Source: Chlamydia sp. 17-3921 (GTDB taxonomy: Bacteria; Chlamydiota; Chlamydiia; Chlamydiales; Chlamydiaceae). From it: a DNA stretch of 32,387 bases. Within the stretch, counting starts at the first letter, position 1. The number at the start of each line of letters is the position of its first letter. The translations under genes and the position numbers were made by a program. Shown piece by piece: positions 1-8,610 of this stretch. The stretch spans positions 1 to 32,387 of the forward strand of contig NZ_CACSHH010000010.1 of assembly GCF_902705545.1 (NCBI RefSeq), given 5' to 3'. The notes under the pieces were generated by a model. That model saw only the letters and a program-made list of their open reading frames with translations, ran no database searches and was not told the origin of the DNA.

Positions 1-63
1 ATCGTAAGATGCTTCGTAACTTTCACTCTCATCGTAATAAGAGTTGATTGGCGAGGTTGTCAT
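1..63 (-). CDS. N-terminus of an unidentified protein, cut by the window edge
   Basis: An ATG at 63 (minus strand) opens 21 codons that run to the window edge without a stop. They read MTTSPINSYYDESESYEASY and one more residue. An AGGA about 7 bases upstream of the ATG can serve as ribosome binding site. The visible part is polar and rich in Tyr, Ser and Glu, with no hydrophobic segment. That would fit the cytosolic front of an Inc or another type III effector, but this is only inference from the neighbouring Inc-like genes. The rest of the gene lies outside the window, so the family cannot be assigned. Confidence 0.5.
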   Translation of the reverse strand, partial: MTTSPINSYYDESESYEASYD

Positions 64-268
64 AACTGTATCCTGTTGTATTTTTTCTCTCTAAGGAGAG
101 CTACAGAGGGAGAGTGAGAGATTGAAAATCAAAATTTTTCAACCCCTCGGAAAAAATGATGAGATAGATAATACTCGAGAAATCATATTCTTGAAAAGAA
201 ACTCTGTACAAACTTTATGATTTCTTTTTCTTTCAGAAGAGATCAGGCTTTCTAAAAACTAGAAAAGT

Positions 269-1947
269 CTAAGGCTTTTTCTTTTTTTTAATCAGAGAAA
301 GAAAATTCCTTTTTAATTTATTTGGTTCTTTTTCTGGAGTTGGTTTTTTCTCCCCCGACTTTTCCCCCGACTTTATAGGAGGTTTCGGTGTTTCTATTAA
401 TTTAGGCTCTTCTTGTAATTTAGTCTCGCTTTGAACATGACTCTTTTTTTTCTGCAGAGACTGTTCTAGTTGCTGTTTTTGCATATTTGATAGATTCAAT
501 TTCTGTTCTAGTTTTTTATTTTGATTTTGTAGTGATCCGACAGTTTCTTCTAGCTTCAAGATTTGTTGTTTTAGAGATTTTTTTAAATTCTCTAATTCTT
601 TTTTTTCTTTTTGTAAGCGTTTTTTTTCTGCTTTTTCTTGTTGGAGTTCTTTCTGTAAATTTTTTAAAGTGAGAGCCAGCTTTTGATGTTCTACGCTTTG
701 CTGTGCTTTACTTTGAGACATACGCTCGCTTTCTTTGTTTTCTTTGTCTAAAAGCAGTTGTTCTTGTTGTTGTATTGCTTGTTTATCCTTTGTCGAAAGA
801 TCTTGTAATTCTTGTATTTTATTCTCTATACGTTGTTGAATCTGCTCCTTTTTCTTTTTTTCTTCATCTAGAGTTTGTTGAAGTGCTAGAAGTTCTTGTT
901 TTAAGGCCTTGAGATCTACTTTGATTTGATTTTTTTTCTGTTCGTGATTTTCTCTTTCCTGTTGAACGTGTTTCTGTTCGTCTTGCTTTTCTTTTAAAGA
1001 ATTTTGGAGTTGTAGGAGCTCTGCTTTAATTTTCTCAAGATCTTCTTCAGTCCCTTCCTTGCATAGAGGAAGATCATCAAGAGTTGGAAGCGTTTCTTCT
1101 AATTTTTCTTTTTCCTGCTCTAGAGCTTGTTGGGTTTTTATACATTGTTGTTCTTGGTTTTTGAGGTCTTGTTCTTTTCGAGATGTGTTTTCGATCTCTT
1201 TTTCAAGCTGTCGACATTCTTTTTTCAAATCTTTTCTTTTTTTCTCTATATTTTGTTTTTTTTCTATAAGGAGGCCTTCTTGCTGTTTTGATTCCTTTCG
1301 TTGTGTGATAGCTTCTGCAAGTTCTTTCTTTATCAGAAGAAGCTTGTTCTCGAAATCGTTACGTAATAATTTTAAACGTTCTCTTTCTGCCTCTATTTCT
1401 TGCTTCTTCTCTTCTCCTTCTGAATCTTGTTCGGCTACTATATAGGAATCGGCATATTTTGAGAGTAAGTCTTGGTAAGTTGTATTAAGAGATTCAAGTC
1501 TTTCTATAACTTCATTATAACGATCTTCTAAGAGTTTCTGGTCGTCTAAGAGTTCATTATATTCTGCAACTAACTCATTATATTTTTTTAATAACCCATT
1601 ATATCGAGAGTGCACCAAGAGATTTTCTTCCTGAATAGCAAGTGATTTTAATGGTAAACGAAGTGCTATTCCTTTAGTAGTGGCACATAAAGCAAAGCAA
1701 AGAGCTAAAAGAATTAAGGCTCCTCCTGCAGCAAAGAGACCTAGAAATATTGGGTATGAAAGAAATTGAAGAACTGCCCCTAGAAATCCGGCGATTATAC
1801 AGGCAAGTCCCAAAACAAAAAGAACTAAAAAAGTAATTTTAGAAGTGGTGCACTTTTGAAGACACGAAAGTGGCCGTGTCTGGATAACTTCTGTTGAAAC
1901 TACCCCTTCATTTGTTGGGGGGGGGGGGGGACGTAAGATGTTTTCAT
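269..1947 (-). CDS. Long coiled-coil Inc-like membrane protein, phase-variable and out of frame here
   Basis: The body of this gene is an open frame from a TAG at 269-271. The first in-frame alternative start, a TTG at 1813, falls inside a hydrophobic helix, so it is a poor start. The frame stays open upstream to a stop at 2003-2005 but has no ATG, GTG or TTG there. An ATG at 1947 lies one frame off, separated by 14 C. With 15 or 12 C the protein would begin MKTSYVPPPPPTNEGVVS, followed by about 30 polar residues. Two close hydrophobic segments would come next (ITFLVLFVLGLACIIAGFLG and a second ending ALILLALCFALC). About 440 residues of Glu/Lys/Gln-rich coiled coil would follow, with a lysine-rich tail. 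A short polar front plus a bilobed membrane domain is the usual Inc layout, and IncA-type Incs carry SNARE-like coiled coils. With C14 the ATG frame stops after 15 codons. No strong ribosome binding site is visible before 1947. The paralogue is not identified. Confidence 0.7.
1917..1930 (-). repeat. Homopolymer tract C14 (minus strand), putative contingency switch
   Basis: Fourteen consecutive G on the plus strand read as C14 in the gene direction, six codons after the ATG at 1947. With 14 C the frame reads on to a TAG at six codons past the tract. With 13 C it stops at TGA two codons later. Only lengths divisible by three join the ATG to the coiled-coil frame. Runs this long are known slippage sites in chlamydial pmp genes, so length variation between clones is expected. 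Confidence 0.85.
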
Positions 1948-2194
1948 AAAATTTTTCTATTTGGTTATTTCTTTCGAAGGAGAAGTATAGTCTCGTCAGT
2001 ATTTATGTCGGAGATTATTTTTATAGCTTTTGTTTTTTACTTATAGGTAGAGGCCGAATGTATTGATGAACGATTGTCTAAAAATTCTCATTACTTTAAT
2101 GCTAAATAAGCTAGAACTAAAGGTAATCGGAGAATAAATAGCCTTACCGTTGACGTAGTGTAAATACTACAAGGGAAACATTTTTGAGAGTTTT

Positions 2195-2632
2195 TTAGCT
2201 GGAGATAGACTCTTTATTATTTTGCGTTTCACTTAAATTCTGTGCCTCTAATAGCTTTTGGTAAAATTCTGTAATAGCAACTTTTTCTTCTATGAGTTCA
2301 TTACAAGCATTCTCCAAATTACAAATTTTATTTGTTGTAGATTCTATATGAGCATAAAAATTCTTCATAGCACAGAGATTTAAGCCAAAAGCTAACATAG
2401 TGAAAATTACGCCTGCAACAAATACTCCAGCCCAGATTACCTCTGGGAGGTAAAGGACTACAGCACATAAAACGCTAGCTATCATAAGAAGCATTCCTAG
2501 GAAAAACAAAGAAACATGAATTATAATTGAAGAGTTGCGATTTTGATGAAATGTTAATTTTTCTTTGAAAGAAGATATTGAAAGTTTTTCACAACATATT
2601 TTTGAGGACATAAAATTTGTTATAATTTTCAT
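2195..2632 (-). CDS. Small Inc-like protein with two membrane helices and a coiled coil
   Basis: 145 residues. The first 36 are polar. A paired hydrophobic domain spans about residues 37-88 (two helices with a short turn containing PEVIWAG). A polar, helical, coiled-coil-like tail follows, ending in Ser/Asn/Glu. This layout matches chlamydial inclusion membrane proteins, which are type III secreted and expose both ends to the host cytosol. The start at 2632 is preceded by AGAGG seven bases upstream; an internal ATG at codon 8 lacks such a site. The gene lies downstream of Pmp 1 on the same strand, with 319 bp between them, and points at the phase-variable coiled-coil gene. No specific Inc name is justified. 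A plain membrane protein of another kind is possible. Confidence 0.7.
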   Translation of the reverse strand: MKIITNFMSSKICCEKLSISSFKEKLTFHQNRNSSIIIHVSLFFLGMLLMIASVLCAVVLYLPEVIWAGVFVAGVIFTMLAFGLNLCAMKNFYAHIESTTNKICNLENACNELIEEKVAITEFYQKLLEAQNLSETQNNKESISS

Positions 2633-2951
2633 GATCTAACCTCTTTGAAAAGCTTTTATAGTATTGTAAGGGAGTTTGTTCTTCCATTGGTTGATAATTA
2701 TTCAAATTGAAAGACTGTTTGTGCTCATCTTTTTTAAGAAAATTTAATCTTTTATTTGTTTGGATAGCCTGTCTTCTAATTCAAGTGTCTTGGTCATTTT
2801 GTGGCTTAACTTCCTCCTATAGCAGGAGGTATTGGCTTGATAAATCAGTATTTTCAAGTCTGAGTTTATGTATAAGATGACAAGAGAAGTAAGGACATGT
2901 CCAGTAATAATATTGTTGGTTTTGGTTCTTTAAATTTATTAAACAAGCTTC
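2633..2951. other. Intergenic region between Pmp 1 and the small Inc-like gene
   Basis: 319 bp without a gene. It must hold the promoter and leader of the 145-residue Inc-like gene and the end of the Pmp 1 transcript. The only structure I see is a short inverted repeat, CCTCCT-atagc-AGGAGG, near 2814-2830, with no T run on either side, so it is not a convincing terminator. No tRNA-like or long coding stretch is visible. Confidence 0.5.
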
Positions 2952-5393
2952 TTAGAAGCGTATCTTTGTACCTACAGAGCCGTTATATTTTTGAGATAGA
3001 TAGCCTAACTCACATGTAGCATTTCCAAAAAGTTCTATACTGTGAAAGAGAACGTAGTGATTTGAGAACTGTATAAGAATAACCTGAGGTTCAAAATCTC
3101 GCGCTTGAGTTTCCCAAGAGATTCCGTTAGAAAGAAGAGTTACGGAGCTTTTGGTTTGTTTATGAAAAATATTAGGAATATAAGCAACTGAGAGATTTAT
3201 AGAATTTGCTGTTTTATATCCATGTCTTTCAAATTTAATTCCTGTAGGGATCCAAATACTAACAAGGTTTGTAGCTCCAAAATCTCGTGCTTCATTTCCC
3301 ATTTCTTGAAATGAAGATTGGTCAACATAAACTCCTTGAAGCTTTATAAAAGGTGTAATTCTACAAGTAGATCGAGGATGTCCTCCTATAATAGGAACTC
3401 CTGTAGCAAATTCTCCAGACCAACAAGTGCTAGACCATTCACTTTCTTGACTGTTCGTGAAAGTATAATCTGTTTTTAAAGTGTTTGTTGTGATGCTATA
3501 ACCTAGCTTTGCAGAACATAAAGCTGCAAGAGTTGTTTCATCTGTAATTTGTGTATATAGAGTGCCAAATTGCGTTGTAAAAACATTTTGAGAAATTGCA
3601 GCGTCTTGAGATTTTCCGTAAATCTTTCCTCCAGCTATTCCTAAAAGGTTTGCTGAAAAAAGTCGGATATTTAATCCAAGCATGCCACCAGAACTTTGAT
3701 GTCTATGTAAGCATTCTTTATTTTCGTTACATTGTTCAAAATAGTTTGCGAGTCCAGCAATCCAAGCTCCTGTTGATGAACGAGAATTTTCTATGCTTGA
3801 TTCTAGAATAGTGTGCACAGCCTGCATGTTGGTTGCAGAGTCCCACAGACTTGTTGGAACTAAAGTTCCTAAGCGCTCAGGATTCAAAAGATATCCTGTC
3901 GGCTCCCAAGTAAGAGAAGCTTTTTTAGAAGCAAAAGAGCTGGCTTCTGAATTGGCAAACTCATCCCATTTAATACTCCATTTTCCCTGATAGCCATGAT
4001 GAAACTCTTGATTTCGAGTAGAAAGATAAGCTTCTTCTGAAACGGTAATGTTTTTGAGGTTTTTAGCTTTCAATTCAAGAGCTTCTATAACGAAACCTTG
4101 TTTAAGGTCAGGATGCTCATAAAAATCTTTTCTTGAATTTCGTAATATTATTGGACCTTTTAAATTGATTTTTCCTTCTTCTGTATTTGTTACAACGCAA
4201 GCCGCTTGCTTTGGATTCGCGTCAGTAAGATTTAAATGAAGGTTTGTTATAGTTGCGTTCCCATCACATTTTAAAGTCGTACTCCTATCCATACGAACTA
4301 TAGAATCTTCATCTTGAGAGAAGGAGGGCATTTGAACAATTGCATCGGATTCTAGAGCTAAGATTCCTGCTGCTAAACGAACATTCTGTTTAAACACGGA
4401 AGTGAGATTTTCTGGTGTTTTATCTTGATTTGGGAAAAAAGCTCCAGAAAAACGAAGCGTTCCTTTGTAAGCTTTAAGTCCTTCTGAAGCATTCATTACG
4501 AGCTCTTGGTTTACCGCTCCAAATTGCTTCAAAGGATCGTAAAAAGAGATATGATTTCCTTCAGTAGCTCGTAATTGTAGAATATGCGCCCCTCCACGGA
4601 GATCTACAGAGTTTCTAACAATTTTAGATTGTGAAGAGATGGTATTTCCTTCGAAGATAATATTTCCGAAGTCTGCAGATAAAGAAAGAGTTCCTCCCGA
4701 GGCTATGGCTATGGCTCCTCCAGCGGGATTAACATCATGATGGGCATGATTGTTTTTAAAAAGAGTAGATAATCCTGAAGAGAGTACTAACTTGTGTGCA
4801 TAGATAGCACCACCATTGCCTTGCGATGTATTGTTGGAGAAAGTAATAAGATCATTTCCTGATAAGATTACTGTAGGAATAGCTTCTTTAGAGCCTAAAA
4901 GATGGGGACAGTAAATAGCTCCGCCATTTCCAGTTGAAAAGTTATCGGAGAATAGAAGGTGGTTATTATTTTGTAACAAGATGGACCCTATACTATAGAG
5001 GGCTCCTTGTCCTGTCGATGTTGCTGAAGGAGTACAGATAAAAGCAATATTTGTAAATCCTGATAGAGTCAAGCTATGGCCAGGAGCTAGGTTGCTAATA
5101 GCTGCTCCTAGGGCATTGGATTGGATATTATCAAAATATAAAGAGTAATTGTTTCCAATAAAAGCAAGATTTCCTTCTTTATTGGTAAAGCAATTTCCAA
5201 TTTTATCGAAAGGGAATTTTGCATTTAAAATATTTACATTTCCTGAAAGAACATATGAGGTTCCCCCTGTATCTATGGAGACTTTTGGAGATGGGAGATA
5301 GTTGTCTTGTTCTGAAAGGTAAATAACGCTTGCAGAAGCGTTTAGAGATGAAGCTAGAGCAAAGATAATACAGGAATAACGGAAAGTAACCAT
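2952..5393 (-). CDS. Polymorphic outer membrane protein (Pmp 1 of this window), short PmpG-type autotransporter
   Basis: 813 residues, the shortest of the six. A signal peptide (about residues 1-21) ends near NASAS. The passenger has few repeats: GGAI at three places (GNGGAIYCP, GNGGAIYAH, AGGAIAIA) and FxxN motifs such as FSDN, FSNN, FKNN and FEGN. The conserved GYQGKWSIKW and PERLGTLVPTSLW segments lead into the C-terminal autotransporter barrel, which ends in Phe (GTKIRF), the signal for outer membrane assembly. Pmps are chlamydial surface adhesins and antigens secreted by the type V route. This copy lacks the W-x-L/F-x-SS signal peptide core of its neighbours and is more divergent throughout, so it may be an older or separately evolving member. 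Family assignment is firm; the subtype is an inference from context. Confidence 0.93.
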   Translation of the reverse strand: MVTFRYSCIIFALASSLNASASVIYLSEQDNYLPSPKVSIDTGGTSYVLSGNVNILNAKFPFDKIGNCFTNKEGNLAFIGNNYSLYFDNIQSNALGAAISNLAPGHSLTLSGFTNIAFICTPSATSTGQGALYSIGSILLQNNNHLLFSDNFSTGNGGAIYCPHLLGSKEAIPTVILSGNDLITFSNNTSQGNGGAIYAHKLVLSSGLSTLFKNNHAHHDVNPAGGAIAIASGGTLSLSADFGNIIFEGNTISSQSKIVRNSVDLRGGAHILQLRATEGNHISFYDPLKQFGAVNQELVMNASEGLKAYKGTLRFSGAFFPNQDKTPENLTSVFKQNVRLAAGILALESDAIVQMPSFSQDEDSIVRMDRSTTLKCDGNATITNLHLNLTDANPKQAACVVTNTEEGKINLKGPIILRNSRKDFYEHPDLKQGFVIEALELKAKNLKNITVSEEAYLSTRNQEFHHGYQGKWSIKWDEFANSEASSFASKKASLTWEPTGYLLNPERLGTLVPTSLWDSATNMQAVHTILESSIENSRSSTGAWIAGLANYFEQCNENKECLHRHQSSGGMLGLNIRLFSANLLGIAGGKIYGKSQDAAISQNVFTTQFGTLYTQITDETTLAALCSAKLGYSITTNTLKTDYTFTNSQESEWSSTCWSGEFATGVPIIGGHPRSTCRITPFIKLQGVYVDQSSFQEMGNEARDFGATNLVSIWIPTGIKFERHGYKTANSINLSVAYIPNIFHKQTKSSVTLLSNGISWETQARDFEPQVILIQFSNHYVLFHSIELFGNATCELGYLSQKYNGSVGTKIRF

Positions 5394-5425
5394 ATTTTGA
5401 TTTTAATTAAACTTAAAAATAGAAA

Positions 5426-5454
5426 CTTTAATCAAGAGAGAAGAAAGAAATCAA
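5426..5454 (-). promoter_or_regulatory. Candidate promoter of Pmp 1
   Basis: TTGATT (plus 5449-5454) is followed after 17 bp by TTAAAG (5426-5431), a weak -10. The surrounding CTTGATTTCTTT is shared with Pmp 2, 4 and 5. A second TTGATT lies 19 bp further on (plus 5430-5435), so the exact start point is unclear. Confidence 0.35.
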
Positions 5455-5473
5455 GAGAAATACAGAAAAGAAA

Positions 5474-5502
5474 CCACTAGTAGATATAGAGTCTACCAGT
5501 GG
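5474..5502 (-). terminator. Intrinsic terminator after Pmp 2
   Basis: Read on the minus strand just after the Pmp 2 stop codon: CCACTGGTAGA, a 7-base loop, TCTACTAGTGG, then TTTCTTTT. The arms are 11 bp with one wobble pair. The strong stem plus T-rich tail fits factor-independent termination and separates Pmp 2 from Pmp 1 transcription. Confidence 0.75.
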
Positions 5503-5515
5503 CTTGAAGAAGGTG

Positions 5516-8467
5516 TTAGAAGCGAAACTTACTTCCTATATCAATACTATAGTTTCGAGAAGAATCTCGAATTTCTGCTGAGCCATGTCCAAATAATTCC
5601 CATCGGGAATCAAGGATATAGTTGTTTGCTCCACGAATAAGAAGAGCTTGTCGTGCAGGATTTGTTGCATATGTTTCCCAGGAGTCGCCGGTAATCATGA
5701 GTGTTGCTCGACAGTGAGGACTGTGTCGATAAACGTCGGGAATATAAAATACTGAAAGATCGTAAGCTCCTTTAGAATTTTGGTAATCTTTTTCTAATTT
5801 TATTCCCACAGGAATGGATAAATTTAACAATTTACTGCTTCCAAATGATCTGGATTCAACTGTAGTTTCCGAAAAATTAGATTGTTGAGCATAGGCCATG
5901 TGAACTTTGATTAGAGGGGAGAATTTTGTTAGAAAAGGTAAAGGATTCATTAGAGTTCTGGGTAAGCTTGCGCTAATTTCTCCAGAAATGAATTCGTTAC
6001 TCCAAGATCCTTCTGCTTCAGGATAGTTTGTATAACGGGTTTTCATCGTGTTATTGGTATGTCCAAAAGTAATCTGTACATCCATTTCCATAGGGATCTC
6101 TTCAGGGAGCTGAGATGTGAATGCTGTAGGGAGTTTGGATCTTCCTAAAGTAAAGAAATCTCGGGGGCGTGCAGTATGGGTATGTTGGAAGAATAATAAT
6201 CCAGCATAAGTCTGAGCTTTATTTTTAGTAACATTATAGTCTTTGTCCTTAAGATAAAGTTGACAGAACGCCAAAGTAAACGCATCATCTTTTGGCGTGC
6301 GAGCGCTTCCTGCTAAAGTAAATCCAGCAGCTATATGGCGGTATCTTTTGTTGGTTTCAGACTTATCTTTATGGAAAAAGTTGGCTATACTTGAAACCCA
6401 GAAGCCTTGACGATGTTCTACGCCAGTAGTACAAACTTCCATCATCTGATGTAGTGCACGCATATCCATAAAAGCTCCCCATAAAGTATTAGGAACTAAA
6501 GAAGCTCTTCTTTCTGGATTTGGAATATAACCTGTTTTTGTCCAAGTAACTGTGGCGGTTGTTTTGCTTGTTGTTCCTCCAGTAGGTGTGGCAGTGTCCC
6601 AAACAACAGACCAGTTTCCTTGGTTCCCGTAATGGTTAGCATCTGCAGTATCTGGAACAACTATAGGAAGGTTCGTTGAGGGAATTGCTGTTGGGGTAAC
6701 GAGTTCTATAAGGTTAAAAACTTGAGAAGTATTCAGAGAATGATTTTCATAAGCATTACCATCTTTATCGGTTAAAATAATAGGACCTGAAAGAGTAATA
6801 GTTTTTCCTGTAGCAGTAGTTTCTATTGTAGCACGTTGTGTTCCTGAGATAGAATCGAGATTAATTGCGAGATTATTAACAACAATATCTTCTTTTGTTG
6901 AAGTTAATTTTGTCCCCACATCCATAAGAAGTTGAGAGGAAGATTCCTGTGTGAATTTATGGACTTCAAAGGTAACGCCATCTCTTAAAGCAAGAGTTCC
7001 ATTTTTTAATACTACAGGATGAACAAACGAAGATTTCGAGTTGCTGGGATCAGTTTTTTCTGTTGTAGAGAGTGTTTCTCCAGAAAAAACAATCGTTCCC
7101 CTAAAGACTTTTCCTGTTGTCGCATCCGTTTCGTTAATATTTAGAGGTTCCGGTGTAGTAGTGGTTGTCGTTGTGGTTGTCGTTGAAGCTGTGAATTTAG
7201 TACGTACTGTTGATGATGAAGTAGATGATGGCGATGCTGGAGCAGATGGTGATGCTGGAGCAGAAGCTGCTGCTTCTGACGTAGTCACAGGATCAAAAAA
7301 GAAAATGCTGTTTCCTGTAACAGCACGTAAGGCTGTAATTTTTGCTCCAGATCCTAGATCAATAGAATTTCTTTTTGATGATATAGAGGTATCTCCAGAA
7401 GTATTCGTAAGATTTCCATCAAAGATGATATCACTACCTTCTGCTGAGAGACTGAGTTCTCCACCACTAGCAATGGCAATAGCTCCTCCTTTAGGAGAAG
7501 TTCCAATAACAGTATTTTTGGTAAAGAAAACTCCAAGACCTGGTGCTGAAGCTAAAACTAATTTGTTTGTATAGATAGCTCCACCACTAGAATTGGCGAG
7601 ATTGTTTGTAAAAGTAAGATTTCCATTTCCTGTAAGTGTGAGAACCGGGGTAGTTCCTTCTGTAGTGCTTGAACAAGAAATTGCTCCACCTTTACCACTT
7701 CCAGCATCTACAGCTTGATTGGAATCAAATGAGACACTTTTATTTTTAGTTATAGAACAGTTTGCACTAGTATAGATAGCTCCACCTTCTGTTCCTGCGT
7801 GGTTATTAGTAAAGGATAAGGTTCCTATATTGGATGTGATATTTACATCTCCAGTAGCATAAATGGCGCCACCTTTTTTCTGTGTAGCTGCAGAGTTTTT
7901 GATAAATGAAATTGCAGAATTGCCAGTTAAAGATAGTTTTTTAGTTGAGATTGCCCCGCCATCTTCTGAGGAATAATTTTCCATAAATAAGATTTCGGTA
8001 GTATTTTCTAAATCTAGGTTTCCTCCGCATTTAATAGCACCTTTCCCTGCAGAAGAACTTGTTGATGGAGGTGTTCTAAGAAAAGAAAGTTGAGAAAATC
8101 CAGAAAAAACTAAATATTTATTAGCAGCTGTAACATTTATTGCAGCTCCTTCTTTGCTGGATTGAATATCACTAAATAGTAAAGAGTGGCGATTTCCTAA
8201 AAAGCTTAGGCTTTCTGTAGCATTAGAAAAACAACTCTGAGTAAGAGGTGTTGTTGCTCCTAAATTGATAAAATGAACATTTCCAGAGAGAGAATAGGTT
8301 GTCGCATCAGTATCTGTTTTCCCAGAAAAGGAATTGGTATCAGTATTTGTCTTCCCATCTATGCTATCATTCGGAGCCAAAGTTTTATCCGAGGCTAAAA
8401 GAGCATAAAAAGAGGTCGATGTCGTTAAAGCTGAAGATATTACCAGCCAGGAAAGAAAATTTTTCAT
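5516..8467 (-). CDS. Polymorphic outer membrane protein (Pmp 2 of this window), PmpG-type autotransporter
   Basis: 983 residues. The signal peptide is about residues 1-26 (MKNFLSWLVISSALTTSTS and following). The passenger carries six GGAI motifs (for example EDGGAIST, KKGGAIYAT, SSGGAIYTN, PKGGAIAIAS) interleaved with FxxN motifs (FMEN, FIKN, FTNN, FDSN, FTKN, FDGN), the repeat pair that defines chlamydial Pmps. A low-complexity linker at roughly residues 400-445 has two SAPASP units, a Ser run and ten consecutive Thr. The conserved GYIPNPERRASLVPNTLWG lies near residue 650. The C-terminal barrel ends GSKFRF. Its role is that of a surface-exposed adhesin or antigen. The linker replaces sequence that is ordinary in Pmp 3 and looks prone to length change. 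Its own promoter candidate and terminator suggest separate transcription. Confidence 0.95.
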   Translation of the reverse strand: MKNFLSWLVISSALTTSTSFYALLASDKTLAPNDSIDGKTNTDTNSFSGKTDTDATTYSLSGNVHFINLGATTPLTQSCFSNATESLSFLGNRHSLLFSDIQSSKEGAAINVTAANKYLVFSGFSQLSFLRTPPSTSSSAGKGAIKCGGNLDLENTTEILFMENYSSEDGGAISTKKLSLTGNSAISFIKNSAATQKKGGAIYATGDVNITSNIGTLSFTNNHAGTEGGAIYTSANCSITKNKSVSFDSNQAVDAGSGKGGAISCSSTTEGTTPVLTLTGNGNLTFTNNLANSSGGAIYTNKLVLASAPGLGVFFTKNTVIGTSPKGGAIAIASGGELSLSAEGSDIIFDGNLTNTSGDTSISSKRNSIDLGSGAKITALRAVTGNSIFFFDPVTTSEAAASAPASPSAPASPSSTSSSTVRTKFTASTTTTTTTTTTPEPLNINETDATTGKVFRGTIVFSGETLSTTEKTDPSNSKSSFVHPVVLKNGTLALRDGVTFEVHKFTQESSSQLLMDVGTKLTSTKEDIVVNNLAINLDSISGTQRATIETTATGKTITLSGPIILTDKDGNAYENHSLNTSQVFNLIELVTPTAIPSTNLPIVVPDTADANHYGNQGNWSVVWDTATPTGGTTSKTTATVTWTKTGYIPNPERRASLVPNTLWGAFMDMRALHQMMEVCTTGVEHRQGFWVSSIANFFHKDKSETNKRYRHIAAGFTLAGSARTPKDDAFTLAFCQLYLKDKDYNVTKNKAQTYAGLLFFQHTHTARPRDFFTLGRSKLPTAFTSQLPEEIPMEMDVQITFGHTNNTMKTRYTNYPEAEGSWSNEFISGEISASLPRTLMNPLPFLTKFSPLIKVHMAYAQQSNFSETTVESRSFGSSKLLNLSIPVGIKLEKDYQNSKGAYDLSVFYIPDVYRHSPHCRATLMITGDSWETYATNPARQALLIRGANNYILDSRWELFGHGSAEIRDSSRNYSIDIGSKFRF
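7227..7262 (-). repeat. Two tandem 18-bp repeats in the Pmp 2 linker
   Basis: Two adjacent 18-bp copies differ at one base (gatggcgatgctggagca and gatggtgatgctggagca on the plus strand) and encode two SAPASP units. Next to them, at about 7160-7192, a ggttgtcgttgt-type repeat encodes the run of ten threonines. The unit length is a multiple of three, so gain or loss would keep the frame. Confidence 0.8.
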
Positions 8468-8501
8468 ATCAAGAAATCTTTTAAGTTAGGAACTTTTGCT
8501 C

Positions 8502-8530
8502 TCATAACAAAAAAGAAACAAAGAAATCAA
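8502..8530 (-). promoter_or_regulatory. Candidate promoter of Pmp 2
   Basis: TTGATT (plus 8525-8530) is followed after 17 bp by TTATGA (8502-8507), about 35 bp before the start codon. It sits in the shared CTTGATTTCTTT context. The -10 is a weak match. Confidence 0.4.
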
Positions 8531-8610
8531 GAATCTACTTTTCGGCTGGTTGCTCATTAAAAACATCCTGCTTGCAAAAAACAAGATATTTAGAAAGCTT
8601 ATAATTTAGT

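Noticed and set aside
1059-1445. 128-codon plus-strand frame opposite the coiled-coil gene
   Set aside because: It is Ser/Phe/Cys-rich low-complexity translation of the complement of Lys/Glu/Gln codons; not a gene.
2195-2632. Toxin-antitoxin or phage holin reading of the two-helix protein
   Set aside because: There is no partner gene, and the bilobed hydrophobic domain plus coiled tail beside another Inc-like gene fits an Inc better.
7041-7574. 177-codon plus-strand frame opposite Pmp 2
   Set aside because: It is antisense to the Thr/Ala/Pro-rich linker, reads as a run of valines, and has no binding site; it is a shadow of Pmp 2.
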